From an uncultured Clostridia bacterium (GTDB lineage Bacteria; Bacillota; Clostridia; Peptostreptococcales; Anaerovoracaceae): DNA of 47,404 bases. Below are positions 34,354-44,063 of this stretch, in pieces. The stretch is from assembly GCA_947302715.1 (NCBI GenBank), contig CAMYVY010000019.1, forward strand, positions 1 through 47,404. The letters are read 5' to 3'. Each line of letters begins with the position of its first letter. Positions within the stretch are counted from its first letter, which is position 1. The notes beneath the pieces were generated by a model that ran no database searches, had not been told where the DNA came from, and was given only the letters and a program-made list of their open reading frames with translations. A program made the translations under genes and the position numbers.

Positions 34354-36123
34354 ATGAAGAATAAAGCGAAGAGCATCATTATACAGGTAGCAATTCTTTT
34401 TCTTGTAGGAACAATTCTGACAGGAATGCTTTCTTATTACAATCAAAGGATTGCTTCTACCAAAAACGTCAAGACAGAGATTGAGGAAATCGCATCTAAC
34501 GTCGCTCGAGAAGTTGAGATGTCGCTAAAAGAATATCCGACATATGAATGGCTGATGAAATATTGGTACGAGAATTATGAAAAGATGGACATCGAATATG
34601 ATTCTGACTTCAGTGCCAATACTTCTACTGAGCAAAAATATAAGGCATGGAAGAATCGTCACCCGGATATCCAGTTTAAGTATGCCACACCCGAGCAAGT
34701 GGAGTCCATGGAGACATACGATCAAAAACTCTATGCAGAGGTTGCGTATTCGTGGTTTATTACAAGAATCAATCAGATTAAGCAGGCCTATGATGTTGAC
34801 TTCCTTTTCTGCGTTCTCCCCAACGAAGCCTTTGATTCTCAATTCTTTATGTTCAGTGCTGCTGACCCGGACTCGGTAAGAGGAACCAGCTACGAAGAAG
34901 TCTATCCTATAGGAATCAGCGTCAAGGTGGATGAGAGTCAAAGAGAAGCTATGAAGAACGCAACGAAGAATTCTTCACATCTTGCCGATGCCGGAGACTA
35001 TGTTGACTACTATTCTCATATTGGAGATGTTAATGGGCGTCCCGTGTTAATAGGACTGACATACGATCTAACGTATGTAGTTGATACCATTAACAAGCAG
35101 GCAAGGCATAATACTATGCTTGCGGTTGCGTATCAGACCATACTGTCGCTCATCTGCCTCGGCATAATCTACGGCTTTGTCCTTAGACCTCTAAAAAACA
35201 TACAGGAGAGCATTAGAAAATATAAAACTGATAAGGATAGCGAGGCTGTAGAGGAAAGTCTAAGCCAGGTTCGCATCGAAAACGAGATGAAGGACCTTTC
35301 CAATGATGTCGTAGATTTAGCCAAGGAGATGGATGCATATACATTGGAAATCCAGGAGATAACGAAGGAGCGCGAGAGAATCGGAGTTGAGCTCGACTTG
35401 GGTGCGCGCATCCAGGCATCAATGCTTCCGAATCTGTTCCCGCCGTTCCCCGAAAGAAAGGAATTCGACATTTATGCGTCGATGGACCCTGCCAAGGAGG
35501 TAGGTGGAGACTTCTACGATTTCTTCTTTACTGATGATGATCATCTCTGCATCGCCATAGCAGATGTATCAGGAAAGGGAATCCCGGGCGCGCTCTTCAT
35601 GATGGCATCAAAGATTTTGATGGAGAATAGTTCGGCTCCCGGAAAGTCTCCGGCCGAGGTTTTGACCGATGTAAATAATGCTATATCAAAGAACAACCAG
35701 GCCGAAATGTTTGTAACCATGTGGCTCGGAATCTTGGAAGTTTCAACGGGTAAGCTCGTAGCCGCGAATGCCGGACACGAGTATCCGACAATAATGAGAG
35801 CAGGAGGGACATTCGAACTTATAAAGGACAAGCACGGATTTGTTCTTGGCGGAATGGAGGATTTAAAGTATACCGACTATGAGATTAACTTAAATCCAGG
35901 AGACAAAATATTTGTTTATACCGACGGTGTTCCGGAGGCCACCAATATAGACGAAGAATTATTTGGCACCGACAGAATGATAGTCGCATTAAATAAATAT
36001 AGGGAATCATCAACTAAAGACATCTTGATGGGAGTAAAAAAAGAAGTGGACCTATTTGTTGAAAGTGCAGAGCAGTTTGATGATTTAACTATGATGTGTA
36101 TGGAGTATATTGGTCACAATTAG
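34354..36123 (+). CDS. Membrane-bound SpoIIE/RsbU-type PP2C serine phosphatase
   Basis: A 589-residue sensor phosphatase. A transmembrane helix at about 8-28 and another at about 257-277 flank an extracytoplasmic sensing domain (about 30-255). A HAMP-like linker and coil follow, then a SpoIIE domain (about 345-585) with GGDFYDFF, DVSGKG, FVYTDGVPEA and DDLTMM, the PP2C metal ligands. Such proteins dephosphorylate anti-anti-sigma factors in partner-switching pathways; no RsbV/RsbW gene is in the window. ATG 34354 has no clear ribosome binding site, yet the first TM helix depends on it. It begins 24 bases after the V-ATPase terminator. Confidence 0.88.
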   Translation: MKNKAKSIIIQVAILFLVGTILTGMLSYYNQRIASTKNVKTEIEEIASNVAREVEMSLKEYPTYEWLMKYWYENYEKMDIEYDSDFSANTSTEQKYKAWKNRHPDIQFKYATPEQVESMETYDQKLYAEVAYSWFITRINQIKQAYDVDFLFCVLPNEAFDSQFFMFSAADPDSVRGTSYEEVYPIGISVKVDESQREAMKNATKNSSHLADAGDYVDYYSHIGDVNGRPVLIGLTYDLTYVVDTINKQARHNTMLAVAYQTILSLICLGIIYGFVLRPLKNIQESIRKYKTDKDSEAVEESLSQVRIENEMKDLSNDVVDLAKEMDAYTLEIQEITKERERIGVELDLGARIQASMLPNLFPPFPERKEFDIYASMDPAKEVGGDFYDFFFTDDDHLCIAIADVSGKGIPGALFMMASKILMENSSAPGKSPAEVLTDVNNAISKNNQAEMFVTMWLGILEVSTGKLVAANAGHEYPTIMRAGGTFELIKDKHGFVLGGMEDLKYTDYEINLNPGDKIFVYTDGVPEATNIDEELFGTDRMIVALNKYRESSTKDILMGVKKEVDLFVESAEQFDDLTMMCMEYIGHN

Positions 36124-36145
36124 TAGTAAAAGGGAAAGAGTAACA

Positions 36146-36562
36146 ATGATTAAGAGCATAGAAGAATCCAGAGAATTCTTTAGTAAAGATAAATATGCCA
36201 CCGAAGCAACGGGAATAGAAATAGAAGAAGTAAGAGAAGGATTTAGTTTAGTTACACTCTCATTGGACGGTAAACATTTAAATGCCGGTGGAACGATAAT
36301 GGGAGGCGTGTATTATACTATGGCGGATTTCGCCTTTGGTGTGGCGGCAAATTTCAACAGACCGGGTACAGTAACCCTTGATAGCCAGATTACTTTTCTA
36401 ACCCCTGCCGTTGGAAAGAAGCTTTTTGCAGAAGCCAATGTGAAAAGAGACGGCGAACACACCTGTTGCTACTATGTTGAAGTCTACGACGAACTCGGAA
36501 CCAAGTGTGCAATCGCAGTAATGAATGGATTCAAGGTCGGTGCAGTTAAATCAAATAAATAA
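36146..36562 (+). CDS. PaaI-like hotdog-fold thioesterase
   Basis: A 138-residue hotdog protein with the 4HBT/PaaI pattern HLNAGGTIMGGVYYTMADFAFGVAAN, where the Asn and the Asp of the central helix supply the usual active-site region. Family members hydrolyse acyl- or aryl-CoA thioesters; the substrate is unknown. The start ATG 36146 is preferred over an upstream in-frame GTG at 36110 inside the phosphatase gene; AAAGGGAAAG lies upstream. It follows the phosphatase by 22 bases. Its stop codon is directly abutted by the stop of the MATE gene on the other strand (36562/36563). Confidence 0.85.
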   Translation: MIKSIEESREFFSKDKYATEATGIEIEEVREGFSLVTLSLDGKHLNAGGTIMGGVYYTMADFAFGVAANFNRPGTVTLDSQITFLTPAVGKKLFAEANVKRDGEHTCCYYVEVYDELGTKCAIAVMNGFKVGAVKSNK

Positions 36563-37936
36563 TTAAGATGAATGCTTATCACCGAGAATCAAATGCCTGG
36601 ATGAAAATCTAAATATTATGATGGAAGTGAGGGTAAGCGCCTCTGCGATAGGGAATGCGGACCATACTGCGTCTGCTTCTACGATACCGGCAAGAGCGAG
36701 AGCGGGGATTACTATAAATACGAAGTTCTCAAGGAAGCAAAAAACATTCGCGACAACCATTCTCCTCATTCCTTGCGAATAATTGATAAACGCAGTATTC
36801 ACTGCATATAGGAATAGACCGAGAGAATAAATCCTAAGACCTCGCACGGCGATTGACTTCATTTCCTCTCCACCTTCCCCTTCAAAGATGCCGATGATAT
36901 TCGGTGCGAAAGCGAGTAGCAAAACAATCATTATTGCCGCTAAAATCAAGGCGTTCTTAAGCGTAACTCTAATCAGTTCTCGCTTCTTTTCTTCATGTTT
37001 CTCCCCTGGAATTCCGGCTATTAGGCCAGCCGCCATGGAACAAGTCAAGCCCATTCCTCCCATGATGCCGGATGTGATATTCAAGATTGTATTAATCACG
37101 CTGAGTGCGGAAGTTGCGGCCACGGCATATGGAAATCCAAGCATAATGCCGTTAAGCACTCTGTTTCTAAGCATCGCAGCACCGGAACCGGTTGCGGTGG
37201 AAGAACCCGTAATTATGATGTCTTTAAGGTCACTAAGCTTTAATCCCTTCAATGAAAAGCGGAACAAGGTATCCTTCCTGCGGAAATGAAAGAGCATGAT
37301 TATAAGGCCCACTCCATAGCTTATGGAAGTCGAAAGCCCCATTCCAAGCATTCCACCGTGAATGACGAGCGCGTTCAGAAGGTCTCCGACAATATCCAAC
37401 AAAGTCATTACAGTGACAGCGACAATGATGCGCTGAGGGTCATTGTCCAGACGCATAAGGCCATTGAATTCAAAAAGAAGGATTACTGATGGTATGGAAA
37501 ACAAAACACCCAGCAAATAGTCGGAAGCCATCGGCAAAAGATTTATTGATTTGCCTGAAGCGCCCAGCGACATGCTGATTTCATTGCGCCATATAAATAT
37601 GACGCCCATAAGAATGACTGATAAAATAATCGTAACCAACATGCACATGGAAAAAACACTCTTCGCTTCTGCGTTTTTTCCTCTGCCAACCAGATGTGCG
37701 CATATTACTTGTGTTCCTCCGGAAAAGATACCTGAAAAGAACATGATCATATTTACTACAGGCGTAACAAGGCCGTAGGCGGCCATACATTCCGGACCCA
37801 AAAAACGGCTTGTGATGATACCATCTACCACAAGCCCGAGCATTGCCATCATAGTTGCGGCAATCATGCCAATCATGTTGTTTTGAAAAAACTGACTTAC
37901 GTTTAATTCAGTTGTTTTTGTTTGTTTGTTCTCCAT
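36563..37936 (-). CDS. MATE-family efflux transporter
   Basis: A 457-residue, twelve-helix multidrug and toxin extrusion protein. Recognisable are the first helix region (AATMMAMLGLVVDGIITSRFLG), GLVTPVVN, and the repeat-pair pattern with SISYGVGL and SAFPIAEALTL in the C-terminal half. Such transporters export organic cations or metabolites by Na+ or H+ antiport, which would suit an organism with a Na+ circuit. Minus-strand neighbour of the glycosyltransferase, starting 3 bases after its stop. Confidence 0.9.
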   Translation of the reverse strand: MENKQTKTTELNVSQFFQNNMIGMIAATMMAMLGLVVDGIITSRFLGPECMAAYGLVTPVVNMIMFFSGIFSGGTQVICAHLVGRGKNAEAKSVFSMCMLVTIILSVILMGVIFIWRNEISMSLGASGKSINLLPMASDYLLGVLFSIPSVILLFEFNGLMRLDNDPQRIIVAVTVMTLLDIVGDLLNALVIHGGMLGMGLSTSISYGVGLIIMLFHFRRKDTLFRFSLKGLKLSDLKDIIITGSSTATGSGAAMLRNRVLNGIMLGFPYAVAATSALSVINTILNITSGIMGGMGLTCSMAAGLIAGIPGEKHEEKKRELIRVTLKNALILAAIMIVLLLAFAPNIIGIFEGEGGEEMKSIAVRGLRIYSLGLFLYAVNTAFINYSQGMRRMVVANVFCFLENFVFIVIPALALAGIVEADAVWSAFPIAEALTLTSIIIFRFSSRHLILGDKHSS

Positions 37937-37939
37937 TAA

Positions 37940-39097
37940 TCAGCTCACATGTTGATTTAAGACTTCTTCGTATAGTGCATAGGTGCGCTGCACGCAAATT
38001 TCATCGGTAAATTTCTCGGCTCTTTGAACCGCATTTTCGGACATCTTGGTTCTCAAATCAGAATCATTGAGAAGCCTTGAAGTGTATTCTATAAACTCAT
38101 CTTCGGTTCGATAGATAAATCCATTTTCCTCGTGAAGAATCACACCTTCGATGCTTCTATCTTCACGACAGACTATTGGAAGACCGCACGATAGCGCTTC
38201 CAAGTATGACATGCTATGGACTTCAAATGTGGATGCGGATAGAAAGATATCGCCGATGGCATAATATTTATATACTTCATCCGGGTCGATGCGGCCAATG
38301 AATCTAACGTGCTTTGCTAAGTCTCCCGTCGAGCATTGGGCCTCCAGCCTGCTTCTGTCGGGCCCATCTCCCACGACCAATAGCTGTGCATTTGGTGCTT
38401 TCTCAAGCAGTCCCGGCATATAGCGTATTAATTCTCGGATATTTTTTTCCTTGCTGACACGAGAAATAACCACCATAATTTGTCCGTTGTCTATGAAACC
38501 GCAATCCTTTATAAGCTCCTTTTTTTGTTCCTCGGACACTTCCTTTTGATAGCGATGAATCTCGATACCATTTGGAATCACATGTACTCGATCCTTAACC
38601 GACTGAAGCGCCGGAAAGTCGCGCGCCTTTTCGGAGGGAGCGATGACTGCTGAAGACCATTCGTAAGCGAATTTGCCGAAACCGTTCGCAAGGAGCTTCA
38701 CGGGGAGAGTTTCGCGGAAACGGCCAAAAATAAAATGAGCATAATCCGTATGTGCCGTCATTACTGTTGGCGTTTTCGTAACCTTCGCAATCATATGGGC
38801 CATGTGCATAATCGAACCTTCCGTATGAAGATGGATAATATCCGGGTTCCACGCAATAAGCTCACCGATAAGGGTGTTATTTCGTATCAAGCTTAGTCGT
38901 TGCTCAGGATAATAGAAGGCCGGAACAGATCCTATGAAATAGTTATAGTCGTCCTTATATGATTGGCTACTATTAGAAAGTGCCAGTACCCGTACATCGT
39001 GTCCTTGCTTGCGCAGTCCGCGTACAAGCGAAAGAACGACGTTCGTAACACCGCCGGTTTGGAAAATATAGCAGTCAGAAGCCATCAATATTTTCAT
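37940..39097 (-). CDS. GT4-family glycosyltransferase
   Basis: A 385-residue GT-B glycosyltransferase. The N-terminal half starts MKILMASDCYIFQTGGVTN and has IIHLHTEG; the C-terminal half carries VIPNGIE, VVISRVSKEKNI, and the donor-binding EALSCGLPIV. These match GT4 enzymes such as those making glycolipids or teichoic-type polymers. The acceptor is unknown. ATG 39097 is preferred over GTG 39103 because AAGGA sits 9 bases upstream of the ATG. It is co-directional with the MATE gene (3-base gap) and divergent from the NRPS gene. Confidence 0.9.
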   Translation of the reverse strand: MKILMASDCYIFQTGGVTNVVLSLVRGLRKQGHDVRVLALSNSSQSYKDDYNYFIGSVPAFYYPEQRLSLIRNNTLIGELIAWNPDIIHLHTEGSIMHMAHMIAKVTKTPTVMTAHTDYAHFIFGRFRETLPVKLLANGFGKFAYEWSSAVIAPSEKARDFPALQSVKDRVHVIPNGIEIHRYQKEVSEEQKKELIKDCGFIDNGQIMVVISRVSKEKNIRELIRYMPGLLEKAPNAQLLVVGDGPDRSRLEAQCSTGDLAKHVRFIGRIDPDEVYKYYAIGDIFLSASTFEVHSMSYLEALSCGLPIVCREDRSIEGVILHEENGFIYRTEDEFIEYTSRLLNDSDLRTKMSENAVQRAEKFTDEICVQRTYALYEEVLNQHVS

Positions 39098-39140
39098 AAT
39101 CACTAATCCTTGAAAAAAATCGCATAGAAAGCCTGACTAT

Positions 39141-39149
39141 ATTGTAACA
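39141..39149 (-). promoter_or_regulatory. Extended -10 element for the glycosyltransferase gene
   Basis: On the minus strand TGTTACAAT forms an extended -10 (TGnTANAAT) about 45 bases before ATG 39097. No good -35 box is seen. Confidence 0.4.
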
Positions 39150-39204
39150 CATTTAAGACGATTTTTGACGAACATGATGCATTATTTTAAAACAAATCGT
39201 ATCA

Positions 39205-39233
39205 TTTATTTGTGAGCAAAAATGGCGTATAAT
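39205..39233 (+). promoter_or_regulatory. Possible promoter of the NRPS operon
   Basis: A perfect TATAAT lies at 39228-39233; the -35 box 17 bases upstream is only TTTATT (39205-39210). The transcript would have a leader of about 100 bases before ATG 39343. Confidence 0.4.
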
Positions 39234-39342
39234 AATTACAGTACCAAAGAGCCTGCTTGAAATATGGATAGCAAAAGGCCGAATAAGGGACAGTAAATAA
39301 TAGTATATTGTTGTTAGATGAAAGTTGTTAGAGGGTGAGAAT

Positions 39343-42333
39343 ATGAGAACTATAATTGACATTCTAAATGAGTATACTAAAAAGGATCCCAATGCTGCAA
39401 TTCTTTTCGACGATGCACATTCAAAGGGAGTGACCTATGCTCAGCTTGATGACATGTCTGGCAGAGTCTACGCGTATCTAAAGGAAAACAATATTGGCAA
39501 AGAAGATTTTGTGCTGATTGACCTTCCGAGAGGAGTTCTGCCTATTGTTGCGATGATAGGCGTTTGGAAGGCAGGTGCTGCATGGGCACTTGTAGAGGAC
39601 ACATATGCTCCCGAAAGAATCGAGTACATCAGGAATGACTGTGGCTGTAAATTTGAAATAACCTCAGAAAACTGGGACATTGTAATGCATACCGAGTACC
39701 TGGAGGGTCACGAGGATCCGGATCCCCATGATGCAGCATATGCGATTTATACATCCGGAACAACAGGCAATCCTAAGGGTGTACTCCATGAGTATGGAAA
39801 TCTTCAAAGAGCAATTGACTCTATTACCATAAACGGCGAAGTTCCATTTAATGAAAAGGACAGATTAGCCACGCTGTCACCGATGAACTTCGTTGCAACT
39901 GTAATTGTAATCCTGGCAGGATTAAACGTATTTCGTGGCAAGAACTTTATCGTCTCCTATGCAACTATCAAAAATCCCAAGGCCTTAGCTAAATTCTTCC
40001 TAACAAAGAGAATCACGATAACATTTATAACTCCGTCCTATGTTCGCATGCTTGGCGGACAAACAGGTCCGTTCCTCAGAATGCTCTTTGTCGGCAGTGA
40101 ACCTGCAAACAATATCAGCATGGATGGCTGTGACCTGATCAATATCTATGCTGCCAGCGAAGCGGGATTCGCGGTTGGCTTCTTTGAGATTGATAAGCCA
40201 TATGAAGCATGTCCAATCGGTTATCCTCATGTTGACATAGACGTAAAACTGATTGGAGAAGATGGACAGGAAGTCGCTGACGGAGAAATAGGAGAGCTTT
40301 GCTTCCAGGACGATTATGTCCGTGGATACCTGAATCTGCCTGAGGAAACCGAGAAATCATTTGTAGATGGTTACTTCCACTCCGGAGACCTGGCCCGTAA
40401 GGAACCAGATGGAAATTATGTACTCCTGGGTCGTTCAGGCGACATGATCAAGATCAACGGAAACAGAATTGAGCCTGCGGAAATAGAAGCGGCAGTCAAG
40501 CAGGTTCTGGACGTTGACTGGGTGGCAGCCAAAGGCTTTGAAGATAACGGAAAGAGCTTCCTCTGCGCCTATGTTATTGAGGACGTCGAGATAGATTCGG
40601 ATAAAATGAGAGAGGAACTCTCCAAGAGACTTCCTTACTACATGATTCCGGCCTATTACATGAAGATAGACGAGATTCCACTAAAGCCAAACGGCAAGAT
40701 GGATAGAAAAGCACTTCCGGAACCGGACATCAAGGATTTCAAGAGCGACTATGTTGAACCGAGAAACGATTTGGAGAAGCTCCTCTGTGCAGGATTTGAA
40801 AAGGTTCTTCACCTTAGTCAGGTCGGTATTCATGACGACTTCTATGAAATGGGAGGAGACTCTCTGGCATCTATCGAGCTCATCACGGAATGCGATCTTC
40901 CGGGTTTAAGTGCCAACGAAATATTTAGAGGAAGAACACCTGAAAAAATTGCCGAGCTTTACGAGAAAGCACGCCTGATGGATGACGGCGTGAGTCCGGA
41001 CGAGAAGAATGAGGAGTCCCTCAAAACTCCGCATCCTCTTACAACGGAGCAGCTCTACATGGTTGACTACCAGCTGTATACGCCGAACTCCACCATGTAT
41101 AACCTTTATACTCTCATGAAGATGGACAAAGAGATGTTTGACATGGAGAGAATGGCCGAGGTTATGAAGGATGCTATTAAGAGCCATCCGGCGCTTCTAA
41201 CAACCTTCTCCTGGAACGAGGATGGTGAACTCCAGCAGCAGTACAATCCGGAATCGGTGAATGACATACACGTTGAAAAGCTCAGTGAATTTGAATTTAG
41301 ATTTGTTAAGGACACCCTTGTTTATCCATTCAAGATAATTGAAGGACCTCTATATAGGTGCAGAGTATTTGAGACCGAAAAAGCTGGCTATGTTTTCTTT
41401 GATGTACATCACTCGATGTTTGACGGAACATCCATGAAGGTATTTATGGAGAGTATCGGTAAGGCTTATATGGGAATGCCGATTGACACCGACTACTATT
41501 ACCTGACATTAAAGAGAAGAGAAGAAGAAGAGCATACTGAATTCTATGAGGAGAGCAGGAAATATTTCGAGGACAGATATGATGGAGTTGAATGGTCCAC
41601 ATATCCAAAGCTTGATCATGAGTCCAGAGAGAATGAGCTCGGAGAAATCTTTGCTCCTCTGAATATTGAGCAGGCTCAAATGAATGCCATGGAACGCGCA
41701 TACAGAATCAGCAGAAACGAATTCTTTATAACCGTAGCGCTCTTGGCGATTTCCGTTTACAACAAAAAGCAGGACATCAAAATATCCTGGATCTATAACG
41801 GACGTGAAGATACTCAGAGCATGAGCACGGTAGGACTTTTGTTCAGGGATCTTCCGGTTGCCGTAAGACTAAAGGATTCGGATACGCTTAGGAATTTGTT
41901 CCTGGATGTTCAGGAGCAGGTTCAGAAGGGAATCGAGCACAGCTGCTATCCTTATGTTGAACTAAACAGCCATGTTGCCGATGGTGAGTCCGCATATCTT
42001 CTTTACCAGCAGGATATTCGTGATATGAATGGTGCCGATGCATTCGATATAGAGATGGTTGACGTCAGACAGAACCAGGCGGCATCGCAGACATTCCTGG
42101 ATATCGAGGTCCTGGATGGAGAGGACGGACTTGAGCTCATGATTGACTTTGCTGCAAGCCTCTACGATGAATCCAGCATAGAGCACTTCAAGGATATCTA
42201 TGTAAAACTTGCTCAGTCAATGGTAACCCACAATTCTCAGACCGATGTTACTATCGGTGAATTGAAATCAAAGCTCGAGGATAAGCATTCATTCTTTGAT
42301 ATCATCAAGGGTAAATTCAGCTGGAAAAAATAA
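39343..42333 (+). CDS. Single-module NRPS: adenylation, carrier and condensation domains
   Basis: A 996-residue protein with order A-PCP-C. The adenylation domain (about 1-475) has YTSGTTGNPKG (about 136), INIYAASEAG, HSGDLA and the A10 lysine K452 in PNGKMDRKAL. The carrier domain (about 480-560) has DDFYEMGGDSLAS with pantetheine Ser507. The condensation domain (about 570-990) has HHSMFDG (His690, Asp694) and VGLLFRDLPV. There is no thioesterase, epimerase or upstream C domain. In the A4 core FVATV has Val184 where alpha-amino-acid-activating domains have Asp235, so the substrate may lack an alpha-amino group. The ATG follows GAGGGTGAG. The esterase may release or modify the product. Confidence 0.93.
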   Translation: MRTIIDILNEYTKKDPNAAILFDDAHSKGVTYAQLDDMSGRVYAYLKENNIGKEDFVLIDLPRGVLPIVAMIGVWKAGAAWALVEDTYAPERIEYIRNDCGCKFEITSENWDIVMHTEYLEGHEDPDPHDAAYAIYTSGTTGNPKGVLHEYGNLQRAIDSITINGEVPFNEKDRLATLSPMNFVATVIVILAGLNVFRGKNFIVSYATIKNPKALAKFFLTKRITITFITPSYVRMLGGQTGPFLRMLFVGSEPANNISMDGCDLINIYAASEAGFAVGFFEIDKPYEACPIGYPHVDIDVKLIGEDGQEVADGEIGELCFQDDYVRGYLNLPEETEKSFVDGYFHSGDLARKEPDGNYVLLGRSGDMIKINGNRIEPAEIEAAVKQVLDVDWVAAKGFEDNGKSFLCAYVIEDVEIDSDKMREELSKRLPYYMIPAYYMKIDEIPLKPNGKMDRKALPEPDIKDFKSDYVEPRNDLEKLLCAGFEKVLHLSQVGIHDDFYEMGGDSLASIELITECDLPGLSANEIFRGRTPEKIAELYEKARLMDDGVSPDEKNEESLKTPHPLTTEQLYMVDYQLYTPNSTMYNLYTLMKMDKEMFDMERMAEVMKDAIKSHPALLTTFSWNEDGELQQQYNPESVNDIHVEKLSEFEFRFVKDTLVYPFKIIEGPLYRCRVFETEKAGYVFFDVHHSMFDGTSMKVFMESIGKAYMGMPIDTDYYYLTLKRREEEEHTEFYEESRKYFEDRYDGVEWSTYPKLDHESRENELGEIFAPLNIEQAQMNAMERAYRISRNEFFITVALLAISVYNKKQDIKISWIYNGREDTQSMSTVGLLFRDLPVAVRLKDSDTLRNLFLDVQEQVQKGIEHSCYPYVELNSHVADGESAYLLYQQDIRDMNGADAFDIEMVDVRQNQAASQTFLDIEVLDGEDGLELMIDFAASLYDESSIEHFKDIYVKLAQSMVTHNSQTDVTIGELKSKLEDKHSFFDIIKGKFSWKK

Positions 42334-42358
42334 TAATTATATAATCACCAATTCTTTT

Positions 42359-42396
42359 CCCCGACATCTATGAAATTTGATTTCATGATGTTGGGG
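42359..42396 (+). promoter_or_regulatory. Long intergenic hairpin between the NRPS and esterase genes
   Basis: CCCCGACATC (42359-42368) pairs with GATGTTGGGG (42387-42396, one G-U), and ATGAAAT/ATTTCAT close the top around TTG. No T-run follows, so it is not a normal terminator. It ends 2 bases before the GGAGAGG ribosome binding site of the esterase, suggesting a role in translation, mRNA cleavage or stability. Confidence 0.6.
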
Positions 42397-42413
42397 ATGG
42401 AGAGGTAAAAAAT

Positions 42414-44063
42414 ATGCAATCCTATAAACAAAATCAAGTCCTGGATAGAATTCCTGAAGGAGGAGAATACAGTTCAGCCAAATGCGTGAATGGTACCTTT
42501 GTTGGTGTAGAGAACGAGGGAATTGTCGCGTTCAGGGGTATACCTTTTGCTCAGCCTCCGGTTGGAAAGCTCAGGTGGAAGGAGCCCTGTCCTGTTGTTC
42601 CCGATGATGGCATATATGAGGCATATTACAATGCCAAGTCGCCCATTCAGACACAGGCAGAATCCGAGAGAGCTTCTTTTTATGAGCAAGGGGAGGACTG
42701 CCTATATCTCAATATCTGGACGGCTTCCGGTTACCAAGGCGAGAAACGCCCCGTCATGGTCTTTATCCATGGAGGAAACTATGGATGGGGAGGTACCGTG
42801 GATCCTCTTTACGACGGTCACAACTTCATCAAGGCACATCCAGAGGTCGTACTTGTCGTAATAACGTACAGAATCGGATTGCTGGGGTTTATGGATTTTT
42901 CAGACGTTCCCGGTGGAGAGGCATATAGCAAATGCGGACATTTGGGTTTGCTGGACCAGGCTTGCGCATTGAAATACTTGCAGGAAAATATAGAGTCGTT
43001 TGGCGGTGACAAGAATTGTGTCACTATTTGGGGTGAGTCTGCAGGAGCGGGTTCCGCATCTCTGCTTCCTCTTATACCGGAAGCCAAGGGGCTATTTCAC
43101 AGGATAATAGCCGAGAGTGGTTCCATTGCCTTAACGTCAGGTGAAGAACAATGCCTTCTACTGACAGATCTGCTGTTAGAGGAGTCTGGTGCCGAGACCA
43201 TGGACGACCTTCTTGCGCTTTCGGAAGATCAGTTGAAGAAGATAAATGAAAAACTAAACGATGAAAACAATTTCCCGGAAAGAGACGGAGTTGTTATTCC
43301 TGAGGATCTCTATGCGGCATATGAAAAGGGAATTGATCCCGATATAGATATACTAATCGGTACCAACGCGGATGAACTTAGGTATTGGATAGCGGAAGTC
43401 GGAAGCGTTAGTATGTTTAAATACCTATGCAAAGTTCTCCCGAAAAGCCATATGAATTTTATGACTCTAGAGGAAAAGACCAACTTGAAGGCACTCATTG
43501 AAGAAGAAACGAAGACTGTTGGAGATAGGTCTTGGGCAATTTCGGAGTTGTATAACGACGTATTGTTCAGGCTTCCGGCTATAAGGATGGCAGAGGCACA
43601 CTCTGCCAATGGCGGAAATGTCTATCTCTACCTCTGGGAGAAAGCATCGGATATCCCTGATATGGGAGCGTGCCATGCTGTGGAACTTTCATATGTTCTA
43701 AATAATTTGGACGATACGATTTATACCGGAACCCCGGCAGACCCTTTGATTGCATCAAAGGTGCAGGAGATGTGGATCAACTTCGCCAAAACGGGAAATC
43801 CATCTACCGATGATCTAACATGGGAGAGATTTGACAACGCATCCAGAAATACGATGGTGATAGGAGATGAATTCTATCAAAAACGAGAAGAGATAACCAA
43901 GAGAGAGGAAGTTTTGCTCCCGCTGCTTAAATACTACCTTACAAGCAATAGCTACTTCATGTTTTACGATGTCCCGCTCAAGCGGAAGCTTGGTATCGTG
44001 TCGGGATTTATCACCATAGAGATAGGAACGTCGGTTAAGAAGCTATTTGGAGGAGAAAAATGA
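42414..44063 (+). CDS. Type-B carboxylesterase (para-nitrobenzyl esterase family)
   Basis: A 549-residue alpha/beta-hydrolase of the carboxylesterase type B family. The catalytic triad is visible: Ser209 in GESAGAGS, Glu321 in TNADEL and His421 in GACHAVELSYV. FIHGGNYGWGG supplies the oxyanion hole, and FRGIPFAQPPVGKLRW opens the domain. No signal peptide is seen, so it is cytoplasmic. It lies directly behind the single-module NRPS, and its stop overlaps the start of the secreted phosphatase (ATGA, 44060-44063). I infer a release or tailoring enzyme for the NRPS product, though a general esterase role is equally possible. Confidence 0.92.
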   Translation: MQSYKQNQVLDRIPEGGEYSSAKCVNGTFVGVENEGIVAFRGIPFAQPPVGKLRWKEPCPVVPDDGIYEAYYNAKSPIQTQAESERASFYEQGEDCLYLNIWTASGYQGEKRPVMVFIHGGNYGWGGTVDPLYDGHNFIKAHPEVVLVVITYRIGLLGFMDFSDVPGGEAYSKCGHLGLLDQACALKYLQENIESFGGDKNCVTIWGESAGAGSASLLPLIPEAKGLFHRIIAESGSIALTSGEEQCLLLTDLLLEESGAETMDDLLALSEDQLKKINEKLNDENNFPERDGVVIPEDLYAAYEKGIDPDIDILIGTNADELRYWIAEVGSVSMFKYLCKVLPKSHMNFMTLEEKTNLKALIEEETKTVGDRSWAISELYNDVLFRLPAIRMAEAHSANGGNVYLYLWEKASDIPDMGACHAVELSYVLNNLDDTIYTGTPADPLIASKVQEMWINFAKTGNPSTDDLTWERFDNASRNTMVIGDEFYQKREEITKREEVLLPLLKYYLTSNSYFMFYDVPLKRKLGIVSGFITIEIGTSVKKLFGGEK

